From the NCBI GenBank assembly GCA_035691865.1, contig DASSIM010000084.1, forward strand, positions 1-64,000: a stretch of 64,000 nt of DNA, in the 5' to 3' direction. The position numbers and the translations under genes are program-made. Origin of the DNA: Nitrosopolaris sp035691865 (GTDB lineage Archaea > Thermoproteota > Nitrososphaeria > Nitrososphaerales > Nitrososphaeraceae). Position 1 is the stretch's first letter. Each line of letters begins with the position of its first letter. The notes beneath the pieces were generated by a model that worked only from the letters and a program-made list of their open reading frames with translations, did not search any database and was not told the origin of the DNA. Positions 8,185-17,122 of the stretch are shown in pieces.

Positions 8185-9252
8185 TTAACCCAACAAGATC
8201 TTCAGATTTTTTTCAAAAGGTGGTTTCAAAACTCCTTTTTCTGTAATAATGCCAGAGATCAATTCAGGAGGGGTTAGATCGAATGCCGGGTTAAATACTC
8301 GTACACCTACTGGTACTATTCTTGTCCCAGCTATTTGGGTTACCTCTTCAACTGGGCGTTCTTCTATGACGATGTCTGCAGGGTTACTTTCAAAATCAAA
8401 TGTGGAAAGAGGCGCCGCCACGTAAAAAGGGATTTTATGCTGATTCGCAATCAAAGCCACCTGATATGTTCCTATCTTGTTGAACACATGCCCGGTGCGC
8501 AAAACCCGGTCTGCACCAACAATAACACGCTTAATCATTTGACGAGACATTACATGCCCTACTGCCGTGTCTGGAATTAGACTGACGTCGATCCCATCAT
8601 GTTGTAGCTCAAATGCAGTCAATCTTGAACCTTGCATAACAGGTCGGGTTTCGGTAGCAACGACACTTATGTGCTTGCCAGCTTGGTCAGCCGCGCGTAT
8701 GACACCCAATGCAGTGCCGTAACCCACTGTTGCTAGTGAACCTGCGTTGCAGTGAGTCAAAATCACGTCGCCATCTTCTATGAGATTTGCGCCGTTGATG
8801 CCCATTTGTTTGTTAATCTGAATATCTTCCTCAGACATTTTCAGTGCCTCTTCGAGAGTTGCGTTTTTCACATCGGCGACATTTTTTTGTTCCCTTGCTT
8901 TTTTCATGACCCGTTCTAATGCCCAGAAGAGGTTGATGGCTGTAGGGCGAGTGGATCTCAAGATCGTCTGGGCCGTACTAAGCTCGTTCATTACTTCCTC
9001 CAGAGTTGTTGCGTTGCTGTGAATTGCCGCGAGTACGAGTCCAAAAGCAGCAGTCACTCCTAGAGCAGGAGCGCCCCTTACCACCAAATTTTTTATGGCA
9101 CTTGCAACTTGCTCGTAGTCATCTAATCTCACATATGTCAACATATTTGGTAATTTAGTCTGGTCAATCAAGACTAATGATCCATCTTCCCAAGCGACGG
9201 TTCTCAGGAATATTGGCCCGTCTTCTTTGCTGTCGTCGAAGGCATGAACCAT
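8185..9252 (-). CDS. mtnA: S-methyl-5-thioribose-1-phosphate isomerase
   Basis: This enzyme of the methionine salvage pathway isomerises methylthioribose-1-phosphate to methylthioribulose-1-phosphate. Family motifs are VVRGAPALG (57-65), THCNAGSLATVGYGTA (167-181, with catalytic Cys 168), ETRPVMQGSRLTA (201-213) and VGADRV (245-250, with catalytic Asp 248), followed by NKIGTY. The paired Cys/Asp separates it from eIF2B subunits. The length of 355 aa is typical. Archaeal relatives can act on ribose-1,5-bisphosphate, but the motif set here favours MtnA. Confidence 0.92.
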   Translation of the reverse strand: MVHAFDDSKEDGPIFLRTVAWEDGSLVLIDQTKLPNMLTYVRLDDYEQVASAIKNLVVRGAPALGVTAAFGLVLAAIHSNATTLEEVMNELSTAQTILRSTRPTAINLFWALERVMKKAREQKNVADVKNATLEEALKMSEEDIQINKQMGINGANLIEDGDVILTHCNAGSLATVGYGTALGVIRAADQAGKHISVVATETRPVMQGSRLTAFELQHDGIDVSLIPDTAVGHVMSRQMIKRVIVGADRVLRTGHVFNKIGTYQVALIANQHKIPFYVAAPLSTFDFESNPADIVIEERPVEEVTQIAGTRIVPVGVRVFNPAFDLTPPELISGIITEKGVLKPPFEKNLKILLG

Positions 9253-9410
9253 TTGTACGAGGGAATTCTTTGGGTCAGTTATTATAAATCTAACTTATCT
9301 CATTTGTGTTTTTTTTCTAAGATTGGATCCCGTCGACCAAGATGTTATCAGTTAGCTTCTGTTGTGCCCTGTTATGGTCTTTTCTGCCTAAACTGTAACG
9401 ACAATATTTC

Positions 9411-10859
9411 TCAATATTTACTATTGCCTATTCCCAGTGTGGCATATGAAGTAAAAACTGTCGTATCCAGAATACCACGTCCGTCATAGATTGGTACCCA
9501 TCCGATACGATCAGGCGTCAAAGCACGATATTCAGCATGGTCTGCCACGATCATAACAAGATCAGTGCCTTCAAGAGCTCTAGCAAGATTGGAGAATAAA
9601 CTGACGTTTTGATGCTTAAGCAGCAGCGGATCGTTTTTTACCAAGGGGTCATGAACACGGATCTCTTTTATTCCCCTTTTCTGAAATTGCTTAATGACCT
9701 CATATGTCGGAGATAAACGGGTATCTGAAACTCCTCCTCTAAAAGCTAGGCCTAGCAGGGTCACAGTTATCCTAGCCAATGACTTGTCTTCCATTTTCTT
9801 GTTGCCGTCTAACAATTTCATTGCTTCCAGTACACAGTAGGCAGGCATTGCATCGTTCACAGCTCGACCTAATTTGGTGATATCGCAATTAGCTTTTACC
9901 TGATCTGAGGTATAAAGTATGAATTGTGGATAAACTGGTATGCAAGCACCACCTACACCCACGCCCGGACTATGGATATGACAGAATGGCTGTGAATTCG
10001 CAGCGTCTCGGGATTCCCAAAAATTAACGCCGACCTTTTCGCAAAACTTTGCAAGTTCATTTGCAAGCGCGATATTAACGTCACGATACACGCCCTCCAA
10101 CAGCTTTTCAGTCTCAGCAGTCCTGATGTTACTAACGGGGAAAACCCCCTTTTTGAAAATAAGAGAATAAATTATTTTTCCTATTTCTAGACTCTTTGGA
10201 CCCGCCCCCGATATTACGGCCGGATATCGTTCCTCGATGTCTTGTATTGCCCTCCCCTCGTAAATTCTTTCAGGATTATATATCATGTAAAAATCGTTTT
10301 CAACTTCTAGACCACTTTCTTTCTGAAGTATAGGCAACACAACATTTTCGGTAGTCCCAGGAGGCACGCTGGGATTGAGAGCAACTACATCGCCTTTTTT
10401 TAGCCCCTTTCCTATAGCTGTTGATACGTCCTTGACAGCTGTAAGGTCAGGAGAAGTACTATTATCTGAAAGCAGAACCGGAACACAAATCATTTTGAAG
10501 TATGAGTCATGCGAAGCCTTTGCCGGATCTGTATATATTTCGAAGCGTTTTGTCGCTAAACCGGTTCTGAAAGCGTCGTTGACGCCAGGCTCTGGAACAT
10601 GCGACTCACCTTTGCGGGCTCTTTCGAGTACAGTTGCGGATTTATCCACACCTATCACATGAGCCCCGGCTCGGAGCCACACAGATGCCATAGGTGAGCC
10701 AACGTGTCCCAAACCATAAATCGCAATTTTAAGATCGCCAAACTTTATTTTTTTAGCAATATCGGAATATGAAAAATCCTTAGCAGAAGATGATTGGGTA
10801 GGATAAGTGGAACCTGGCGACTCTTCTCGTGGAAGATTCTTCTTAACTGCGCTAACCAT
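9411..10859 (-). CDS. Nucleotide-sugar dehydrogenase (UDP-glucose/UDP-ManNAc dehydrogenase family)
   Basis: This is an NAD-dependent four-electron dehydrogenase producing a UDP-uronic acid. The N-terminal Rossmann motif is YGLGHVGSP (48-56). The middle domain holds NPERIYEGRA (195-204), and the catalytic loop is GVGGACIPVYP with Cys 306. The C-terminal domain contains LGLAFRGGVSDTRLSPTYEV. The CIPVYP loop resembles WecC-type (UDP-N-acetylmannosamine) dehydrogenases more than UDP-glucose dehydrogenase, so the substrate is uncertain. A ~40-residue Ser-rich N-terminal extension precedes the domain, so the true start may lie further in. It is divergent from the ParA-like gene. Confidence 0.87.
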   Translation of the reverse strand: MVSAVKKNLPREESPGSTYPTQSSSAKDFSYSDIAKKIKFGDLKIAIYGLGHVGSPMASVWLRAGAHVIGVDKSATVLERARKGESHVPEPGVNDAFRTGLATKRFEIYTDPAKASHDSYFKMICVPVLLSDNSTSPDLTAVKDVSTAIGKGLKKGDVVALNPSVPPGTTENVVLPILQKESGLEVENDFYMIYNPERIYEGRAIQDIEERYPAVISGAGPKSLEIGKIIYSLIFKKGVFPVSNIRTAETEKLLEGVYRDVNIALANELAKFCEKVGVNFWESRDAANSQPFCHIHSPGVGVGGACIPVYPQFILYTSDQVKANCDITKLGRAVNDAMPAYCVLEAMKLLDGNKKMEDKSLARITVTLLGLAFRGGVSDTRLSPTYEVIKQFQKRGIKEIRVHDPLVKNDPLLLKHQNVSLFSNLARALEGTDLVMIVADHAEYRALTPDRIGWVPIYDGRGILDTTVFTSYATLGIGNSKY

Positions 10860-10992
10860 AGCAACACCTTATCTCGATTAACACATTATTGTATGTTCTC
10901 ATATTCTCTTGACTCCATATTTTGTTCGTATACTTAATAGGAATCTTTGTACGCATGAAGTAACCCCTATATATTAGGGATGGGACTTATCG

Positions 10993-11985
10993 TTGGACTT
11001 TCAAACATTGACGAAGTGTATCGCTTTCCATTCTTACAAAGGTGGGACAGGCAAAACAACCCTTGCTGCAAATTTTGCTGCATTATTGGCTAAGAAGGGA
11101 TACCGGGCCTTTCTGCTAGACCTCGATGTGTATGCACCAAGTCTTCAGTCATATTTTGATACAGATCCTAAGAAATGGATTAACGACTTTCTATATGATA
11201 ACGCTGAGCTTAAAGAGGTAGTACTGGATTTCACTCCAGTAATAGACAGGATAGCAGGGAGTAGTACAAATAATACCGCAGAGACTAAAGCCGAGGCGAA
11301 GCGTGGTCAACTCTGGGTTGGTTTTTGCAATGCAAAGAAAGAAGAAATTTACAAATTAGAAGGAGGGTCGCCAGCATCTGGTAAACAAGATACCTCGAAA
11401 ATACATTTGCTAAGAAGATTTATACTGCTAAGGGAACTGCTCATATCTGACTATCATGCTGACTTTATTATAATCGATACTAGCCCTGGAATACGATATT
11501 GGTCTATAAATGCTCTTGCTGTTGCTGACACCCTGCTCTTGACACTTAAAATGGGTGATCTCGACATTGCAGGGACCAGAAAACTCGCTGAAGAAATTTA
11601 TGGTTCCTTTACAAAATTCGGAACCAAGTCATTCCTTCTTTGGAATAGAGTAGCGGGGTATTGTGTCCCACATAATGTTCACGATGATAAGATGTTGTAC
11701 TCAACGGCAAGTCCGAGCGCAACCACAGGATTAGGAACACCCCAGAATCTCGATCGTCCTGCTTCAAGGTCTAAATCGTCGCTTTTGATGGAGAAACAAC
11801 AAGCGACTGAAACAGACATGAAGAATTATCTGACGACTGAAACGGGTATGGAAGTAATTTCAGCTATCCCGTGCTATTGTGACATTCAATTCAGCAGAAA
11901 GGAATTCTTAACTGTACTTGAACACCCAGAGCATCCTTTTACAAGGCAATTTGAGCGATTAATTCAGGCAGTTGAAGCGATTTAG
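10993..11985 (+). CDS. ParA/MinD-family ATPase
   Basis: The start is TTG 10993. A deviant Walker A motif KGGTGKTT (16-23) opens a SIMIBI P-loop domain, followed by LLDLDVYAPSLQSYF (Walker A' region) and DFIIIDTSPGIRYWSI (Walker B region). Such ATPases position DNA, chemoreceptors or septa, or load metal clusters. A low-complexity insertion around residues 235-270 separates the core from the C-terminal strand. The neighbouring phosphoribosyltransferase follows 50 bp downstream on the same strand. The cargo cannot be inferred. Confidence 0.85.
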   Translation: MDFQTLTKCIAFHSYKGGTGKTTLAANFAALLAKKGYRAFLLDLDVYAPSLQSYFDTDPKKWINDFLYDNAELKEVVLDFTPVIDRIAGSSTNNTAETKAEAKRGQLWVGFCNAKKEEIYKLEGGSPASGKQDTSKIHLLRRFILLRELLISDYHADFIIIDTSPGIRYWSINALAVADTLLLTLKMGDLDIAGTRKLAEEIYGSFTKFGTKSFLLWNRVAGYCVPHNVHDDKMLYSTASPSATTGLGTPQNLDRPASRSKSSLLMEKQQATETDMKNYLTTETGMEVISAIPCYCDIQFSRKEFLTVLEHPEHPFTRQFERLIQAVEAI

Positions 11986-12035
11986 AAATGCACCTCAAGC
12001 GACTTACCTGCGCTGATTTGAGATTGGCAGGGTAA

Positions 12036-12734
12036 ATGTTATTTGAACGAATTAGGCGTAATTTTCAATTAAGATTTAAAGACCGGTCAAGTGCCGCAAG
12101 CATACTTGCAGACATAATGCGCTCTTCTTTAAAGGATGAACCAAAACAGCAGATTCTCGTTTTAGGAATACCTCGGGGGGGTATTGTTACAGCACAGGTT
12201 TTTGCAAGTAAATTATCGATTCCTAATTTTGATATGGTTATAACTAGAAAACTTACTGACCCATATAACAAAGAACAAGCCATAGGCGCAATCACTGAAG
12301 ATGGTACTACGTTCCTTGATCACGAGCGAATAAACAATTCTTTGATTTCCATCGACTATATTGAAAAAGAAAAACTAGAACAAATTGCAGAAATAAAAAG
12401 AAGAACAGCATTATACCGGAATAAAGTAACACATTCTCAACCAGCAGCCGAGGCGACTACAATTTTGCTCGACGATGGAGCCGCGACTGGTGCTACCGTT
12501 ATTGCTGCAGCTCGTTCGATAAGAAAACAGTACAAACCTAGGCATTTCATGATCGCTTTACCGGTGGTCCCGAAACCGACTCTAAAGTTGTTGAGACAGG
12601 AATGTGACTTGGTTGAGGCGGTTATAATTCCTGGCAATTTTCACTCTGTTGGCCAGTATTATGAGGATTTCAACCAAGTGACTGATGAGCAGGTCATGGA
12701 TATAATGAGAAAAAGAAGCATGTCATTTCAATAA
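12036..12734 (+). CDS. Phosphoribosyltransferase-fold protein
   Basis: A type I PRTase fold is shown by the PRPP-binding loop ILLDDGAATGATVIAA (143-158) and by the N-terminal VLGIPRGGIVTAQVFA (42-57), which matches COG1926-type predicted phosphoribosyltransferases. The substrate is unknown; family members include regulators as well as enzymes. It follows the ParA-like ATPase in the same direction and may be co-transcribed with it. Confidence 0.85.
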   Translation: MLFERIRRNFQLRFKDRSSAASILADIMRSSLKDEPKQQILVLGIPRGGIVTAQVFASKLSIPNFDMVITRKLTDPYNKEQAIGAITEDGTTFLDHERINNSLISIDYIEKEKLEQIAEIKRRTALYRNKVTHSQPAAEATTILLDDGAATGATVIAAARSIRKQYKPRHFMIALPVVPKPTLKLLRQECDLVEAVIIPGNFHSVGQYYEDFNQVTDEQVMDIMRKRSMSFQ

Positions 12735-12921
12735 TACCGTACAATTATTAATGGTAAGTAAAACAAATGTACTAGATAGTTGACTCGCATCAATTTAATA
12801 AGTTAAACGTAGCTATTTTCCATAATCTCGCAAAAAAACAATTTCAAATTACACATAAAATAACCCAAGGGACATAGAGAGTAGTAGCTATTACTAATAT
12901 TCATTTTTTAAGATTGCTTAA

Positions 12922-13347
12922 TCACTCTTTCATTTCTTTTTTTACGCTCGAGAATATATTATGCAGCACTGTTACATAGTTTGAAATCAACTCACCACAT
13001 TCCATTTCATCCCGATGCTTTTCAAGATCATTTCCAAACGCAATTGTTAGGGATTTAGGGAGTTTGAGACGCTCATTCATGTATATTAAAAGTGAGAGAT
13101 ACATTAATCGCATCATATCGTCGTTATTATCCTCCTTCAAATTCATGCTAGAAATGAGGTTGGATGCTATTATTGTAAATGGAGAAGATAAAACTGCGTT
13201 ACTGCCTTCTTGATTACTAGCACCCGTGAACTTGATCGCTTCCATATACAGCAAATCTTCGATTGCAGATGCCATCTTTTGAGTATCAGTATCCTTATTA
13301 CCCTCGTTATTGCTCTTGTTGCCGCTTGGCATACCATATGTCAACAT
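12922..13347 (-). CDS. Uncharacterised 141-aa protein, second gene of a two-gene unit
   Basis: I do not recognise this protein. It has a polar Asn/Asp/Ser-rich N-terminus (residues 1-30) and then predicted helices containing MMRLMYLSLLIYMNERLKLPKSL. No signal peptide or clear membrane segment is seen. Its ATG at 13347 lies 2 bp after the stop of the upstream gene, so the two are almost certainly one transcript. Confidence 0.6.
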   Translation of the reverse strand: MLTYGMPSGNKSNNEGNKDTDTQKMASAIEDLLYMEAIKFTGASNQEGSNAVLSSPFTIIASNLISSMNLKEDNNDDMMRLMYLSLLIYMNERLKLPKSLTIAFGNDLEKHRDEMECGELISNYVTVLHNIFSSVKKEMKE

Positions 13348-13349
13348 GA

Positions 13350-13745
13350 TTATTGATTTTTCATGTTATTTATCAATTGTCGATAGCCTTTAATAAAATC
13401 AGGATCTACCAGCCCCTGGACTACCAGTTGTCTCCCTGTTGACAACTTAATGTCCATTGCCACCGCGCTATAAGGAATTTCAAATTGTTGTATTGTTTCC
13501 TGATCAATACTCTCAAAATATTTGTTGCAAATTCCCTCGGAACATGAGAAAGCCATTACTTTGTCAATCTTGCGGCTCCCAGATCCTCCTCCTCTTCCAC
13601 CAGCAGAACCTGCCGATTCTTGAACCATCAAAATGAAAATGTCGTTTCGATTACTGTGGTTGCTCAGGTCGATATCATCGTTTGCCACGACCAGTTTTCG
13701 CTGTGGCATTTCAAGGACGTTATCGAGAGACTTTTCTATCGCCAT
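13350..13745 (-). CDS. Uncharacterised 131-aa protein with Gly-rich linker, first gene of a two-gene unit
   Basis: The protein has an N-terminal segment ending in DIFILMVQES, a glycine-rich linker (SAGSAGGRGGGSGSRK, about residues 44-60) and a C-terminal alpha/beta segment with SCSEGICNKYF. The function is unknown. A TATA-like AATTTATAAT at 13771-13780 lies about 30 bp before ATG 13745 and supports a promoter for the pair. Confidence 0.6.
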   Translation of the reverse strand: MAIEKSLDNVLEMPQRKLVVANDDIDLSNHSNRNDIFILMVQESAGSAGGRGGGSGSRKIDKVMAFSCSEGICNKYFESIDQETIQQFEIPYSAVAMDIKLSTGRQLVVQGLVDPDFIKGYRQLINNMKNQ

Positions 13746-13956
13746 ATTGTTACCTGGGTTTTACAATATTATTATAAATTGTGTAACCAACTGTGAGTGA
13801 TATGATTTGTGTAAGGTCATGACTTTCGACCTTTACCATCAGAGCTCAAAAATATCAGGATCCTTCACTCCTTCGATGGACAGTTAGGTGCGTTGACTGA
13901 GTCTTTACCTACAATCAACACAGCGTTCTGTGATTAAAGCCTGTATATCAGGGTAT

Positions 13957-14091
13957 TCAGGCATTGAGGTATTCATCTTCCATGAGCTCGGTCCAACATC
14001 TCGTACAGAAATCATTATCTTCAACTAGTTTCTGCTCCATCGTCAGTGTTTGAAGATCGTATGGATGGTTGCACATTACGCAGACTTGCAT
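13957..14091 (-). CDS. 44-aa zinc-ribbon-like small protein
   Basis: ATG 14091 begins a 44-residue frame starting MQVCVMCNHPYDLQTL and ending CTRCWTELMEDEYLNA. Two CxxC pairs (residues 4-7 and about 29-32) can bind one zinc ion. An AT-rich TATA-like stretch lies about 30 bp upstream on this strand. The length and composition match other tiny Cys-rich archaeal proteins in this window. The function is unknown, possibly nucleic-acid binding. It lies inside a 570-bp stretch that otherwise holds no gene. Confidence 0.6.
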   Translation of the reverse strand: MQVCVMCNHPYDLQTLTMEQKLVEDNDFCTRCWTELMEDEYLNA

Positions 14092-14277
14092 TATACTAGT
14101 GTTATACGAAATGGATTTTTAATATTTTGTATGTGCATTAGGGTGAATCCGGGCTATACTTAGTACTAGAACAATTGAATTTAACCTGGCTTGTAGCTAA
14201 TGCACTTAAAATGACAGATGTAGAGACATCTATGTCTGCATGCATCGTAGCCGTGCAACGTTTTTCAAAAAAGAGCA

Positions 14278-14285
14278 TATTTAAG
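14278..14285 (+). promoter_or_regulatory. TATA box for the 144-aa gene
   Basis: TATTTAAG lies about 30 bp before ATG 14313, the spacing expected for a leaderless or very short-leader archaeal transcript. Confidence 0.5.
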
Positions 14286-14312
14286 TAACTTCACGACCGC
14301 TTTATATGGCGT

Positions 14313-14747
14313 ATGATAGACTATGAGCTCATTTATGCATTCACTAAAGAAGTATTAAAGCTCGACAAGTCTATCAGATGGGTAGGTATTGCGAGCAAAT
14401 ACGGGGTGCTTCTGAACGCGGAGCACAGAGAGGGTTTGCATCCCCTTATGACCGACGAGGAAAATGAAGAATATGCTCACTTAACCGTGACTAGGCATAA
14501 AACAAGGATAAAATTTGAACCAAAGACTGGACCTCTCATTTACGCTTTGGGCAAATATGAAAAGCTAAATAGAGCTACTCTGCACATAAATGAAGACTAT
14601 TATCTGCTGATAGCACTCGACGTAGAAGAAAAAAATTTCGACAACATTATTACTGAAAAAATTGTTCCGCTGATAAAGAAAGAGAAAGGTTACTTTAAGC
14701 TCATCGAGGAAAAGGAAGGCACGACTGACAAAACCCCAGTTGCCTGA
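14313..14747 (+). CDS. Thaumarchaeal conserved protein (DUF6659-like)
   Basis: The 144-aa protein begins MIDYELIYAFTKEVLKL and contains IRWVGIASKYGVLLNAEHREGL, a layout I associate from memory with a thaumarchaeal family of unknown function (DUF6659). The pattern of a helix followed by strands (YLLIALDVEEKNFDNII) recalls roadblock or profilin-like sensor folds, but this is weak inference. Members usually occur in several copies per genome. No catalytic motif is seen. Confidence 0.7.
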   Translation: MIDYELIYAFTKEVLKLDKSIRWVGIASKYGVLLNAEHREGLHPLMTDEENEEYAHLTVTRHKTRIKFEPKTGPLIYALGKYEKLNRATLHINEDYYLLIALDVEEKNFDNIITEKIVPLIKKEKGYFKLIEEKEGTTDKTPVA

Positions 14748-14812
14748 TATATCAAGTCCAAACCATGGTTAATATTTGTCATGGAATATAGTACTTCGAT
14801 GGAGGCTAAAAT

Positions 14813-14938
14813 TTGTCTGAGTATGAGGCAGGAACGTTCCGATGTGTAGATTGTGGGAAAGAGTTCTTGACGAAAATGGAGGCAGATAAACACTTTCAAA
14901 CAACTCACGCTGACGAAGAAACCAAGGCCCTAGAATAA
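14813..14938 (+). CDS. 41-aa single C2H2 zinc-finger protein
   Basis: TTG 14813 follows a GGAGG ribosome-binding site (14801-14805) at good spacing. The product contains FRCVDCGKEFLTKMEADKHF and then TTH, a classic single finger of the form Cx2Cx12Hx4H. The strong Shine-Dalgarno motif and the intact finger make it a real gene. A role as a small DNA- or RNA-binding regulator is inferred. Confidence 0.72.
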   Translation: MSEYEAGTFRCVDCGKEFLTKMEADKHFQTTHADEETKALE

Positions 14939-14959
14939 CTCGAGAATATTGGTAGCGCC

Positions 14960-15256
14960 TTACTTAGTGCTTATTTTTGATTTTATTTCATTGAATGCTT
15001 CAATATTTTCTTCCAAATAATTGGAGATAAAGTACAACACTCCATATTTTTCTCCCATTTTGGTAATAATATTATTTTTCTGCAATACAAAAATGTGGTG
15101 TTGTATTGCCTTGTAATCTAGCCCCAAAGATTCAGAGAGCTGATTAGTATTATATGGTCTCTCCTTAAGCAGATCAATAATTTTAATTCGATTATCGCCA
15201 CCGCGCGAGCCAGCAAGAAGAAACCAAAGTAAACGCTTGGCGTTGGGATCAGTCAT
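14960..15256 (-). CDS. ArsR-like winged-helix transcriptional regulator
   Basis: This 98-aa protein is a compact winged helix-turn-helix. The recognition helix region is YNTNQLSESLGLDYKAIQHHIFVLQKNNIITKMGEKYGVLY (residues about 34-75), with the wing at the end. The short C-terminal helix may dimerise. No metal-binding cysteines are present, so the signal is unknown. It is convergent with the zinc-finger gene before it. Confidence 0.83.
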   Translation of the reverse strand: MTDPNAKRLLWFLLAGSRGGDNRIKIIDLLKERPYNTNQLSESLGLDYKAIQHHIFVLQKNNIITKMGEKYGVLYFISNYLEENIEAFNEIKSKISTK

Positions 15257-15589
15257 ATAAAATCCTGCACACTATTAATTAATTTAGGATTAAATCCATT
15301 ATTCATAACTTGCCCCCATGATTGTCTAAATATGATTGATTATATTTGTTAATTCTTCAGAGGCCAGCCGAAATTGCAGATTCTTGGAATGTAAAGGGTA
15401 ACATAGTTAGTTTTTCGGAAACATTGTACCTTTTTCCGTAGATAGAAGGTCGCGATTGAGCCTAACACCATAACATTACTTAGTTGTTCTGTGATGGGCG
15501 AAGGATAACAATTTTTCTTATAAAATAATATTATTTACATAACCGACATACTGATTTTTAAGATCAAGGATAGTTGTAAGTAATATACC
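15257..15589. other. Intergenic region, 333 bp
   Basis: AT-rich sequence without a credible open frame on either strand. It presumably holds the promoters of the divergent ArsR-like and zinc-finger genes. Confidence 0.5.
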
Positions 15590-15796
15590 GTGATAGATCT
15601 AGATAAGCTAAAATACAAAGTGAACTATAATCATTCCCTCTACAATTTCAAGACGAAGCAATACGAAAGTAAAGAAGCGACATATATTAGTTATAAAGAG
15701 GCGAGGGCCAATCAATGGAAGTGCGAGAAATGCCAAGTTATGTTTGCTACTCTGAAAGAATTGAAAATTCACAAAATCGAGGAGCATTCGTACTAG
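15590..15796 (+). CDS. 68-aa C2H2 zinc-finger protein
   Basis: GTG 15590 begins a 68-residue protein whose C-terminus carries one finger, WKCEKCQVMFATLKELKIH followed by EEH. The N-terminal half is Tyr/Lys-rich (YKVNYNHSLYNFKTKQYES) without a known motif. It belongs to the group of small zinc-finger genes clustered between 13.9 and 15.8 kb. The function is unknown. Confidence 0.72.
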   Translation: MIDLDKLKYKVNYNHSLYNFKTKQYESKEATYISYKEARANQWKCEKCQVMFATLKELKIHKIEEHSY

Positions 15797-15953
15797 GCGC
15801 GTGTGTGCTTTACATACCGCACACTCAATAGCGATTATCATCATCGACGGTACAATCCCCCTGCGGACAGCACCACATTAGATACAGAATACATCCATCC
15901 GCCACAAGCCCAAACCGCACGAAAGTTGATTCGTAGCAGGTATTGGCTGAGTG

Positions 15954-17045
15954 CTATCTCGTCTTTGTCGTATCCGCGTACTTCTTCTTCATCTCTTCGA
16001 CCCAGGAGTTTTTTAGCGAATATATTTTCTGGAGCTTCCTTGGCTTGCATTCTGATAGCACATACGAGCATAAAAGCGGAAAGTAAACGGAAGAATCTCC
16101 ATACACTGTTACATTTCTTGCGTGCGATGTTTTGATCTTGCCCCAACTCTTGCCCTCCTGCAAAGTTGCCCCAGACAGACCTCCTGTGTCTGAACGGGCG
16201 TCGGTCAGTTGAATAAGATAATCTTGTCCTCCTTCTTTAATCTTCAATATTTGATAAAGAGCCGGCCCAGTTTGCTGAAAAAAGTTTTTCGGAACTCCAC
16301 CACCTAGTTCAACGCCACCCGATCTCTTACTTTTCCAGAGAATCGCGGCTGATTCTGCAACGTCCAAAACAACGTTGGGAAAAAGATCGATTTTCCCCTC
16401 AAACAAAAGCGGTAGCATATTCAAACCAATTGAAGAGTCGCCAATTGCAGGCATGTAGATAGGCACATTATTTTCAAATGCGGCCACTACAAAGGACTTA
16501 TGAGGATAAGTAGACGACTTTTTTGCAGCCCTGCCTAAAATATACGATATGTCCGCGGTGGATACAGCAAACGGAATGCTAGTGCTGCTTTTGTTGTCCA
16601 TCCTCAAGTCGTTCTGGACAATGATATCTTGCGCTTGGAGTGTTCCTTTCTCCTTTATATATACATCATATATTCTCACGATTTCTTTTGAATACAGAAT
16701 ATCATCGTCGACGTCGAAATGTCCTTGACGCACAGGTAAGCCGTAAGCAAAATGCAAGTCATGATAAACGTTGGCGCCCGTCGTAACAATCCAATCAATA
16801 AATCCATTCTTTATCATAGTGGCTATGGTCTTGCCCATGCCTATCGGAGTCATGGCTCCGGCCAATGTTAAGCACACAGTAGATTTTGTTCGTAACATGT
16901 CTGCCATCATTCTACCGGCCTCCGCAAGACGACGGGCATTGTAACCTGTAGCTGCGAAAAAATCCATGAGTTGAGAAACCGTCATTTCAGCAAAGATCCC
17001 TGGCGGCTCTATTTTCTTTCCTTTAAAGCTGTGAGCGTTGTCCAC
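15954..17045 (-). CDS. Deoxyhypusine synthase-like protein (divergent paralogue)
   Basis: The fold and NAD-site motifs of deoxyhypusine synthase are present: LAGAMTPIGMGKTIATMI, VTTGANVYHDLHFA and SGATLQEGKSWGKI, with the active-site Lys of SWGK conserved. The eIF5A-substrate region differs from the true enzyme: GGGVPKNFFQQTGP replaces the GGGxxKHH motif. This signature is typical of DHS-like proteins, some of which make homospermidine or other polyamine conjugates. The start is GTG 17045, with a TATA-like element about 30 bp upstream. It diverges from a canonical DHS gene 77 bp away. The substrate is unresolved. Confidence 0.82.
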   Translation of the reverse strand: MDNAHSFKGKKIEPPGIFAEMTVSQLMDFFAATGYNARRLAEAGRMMADMLRTKSTVCLTLAGAMTPIGMGKTIATMIKNGFIDWIVTTGANVYHDLHFAYGLPVRQGHFDVDDDILYSKEIVRIYDVYIKEKGTLQAQDIIVQNDLRMDNKSSTSIPFAVSTADISYILGRAAKKSSTYPHKSFVVAAFENNVPIYMPAIGDSSIGLNMLPLLFEGKIDLFPNVVLDVAESAAILWKSKRSGGVELGGGVPKNFFQQTGPALYQILKIKEGGQDYLIQLTDARSDTGGLSGATLQEGKSWGKIKTSHARNVTVYGDSSVYFPLLCSYVLSECKPRKLQKIYSLKNSWVEEMKKKYADTTKTR

Positions 17046-17122
17046 ATCATGATAATGAAATTCTACTTGCTTTTAAGAATTTTAGAGACGCTCTTTGCAA
17101 TAGAATATAGAGATGTATAACC

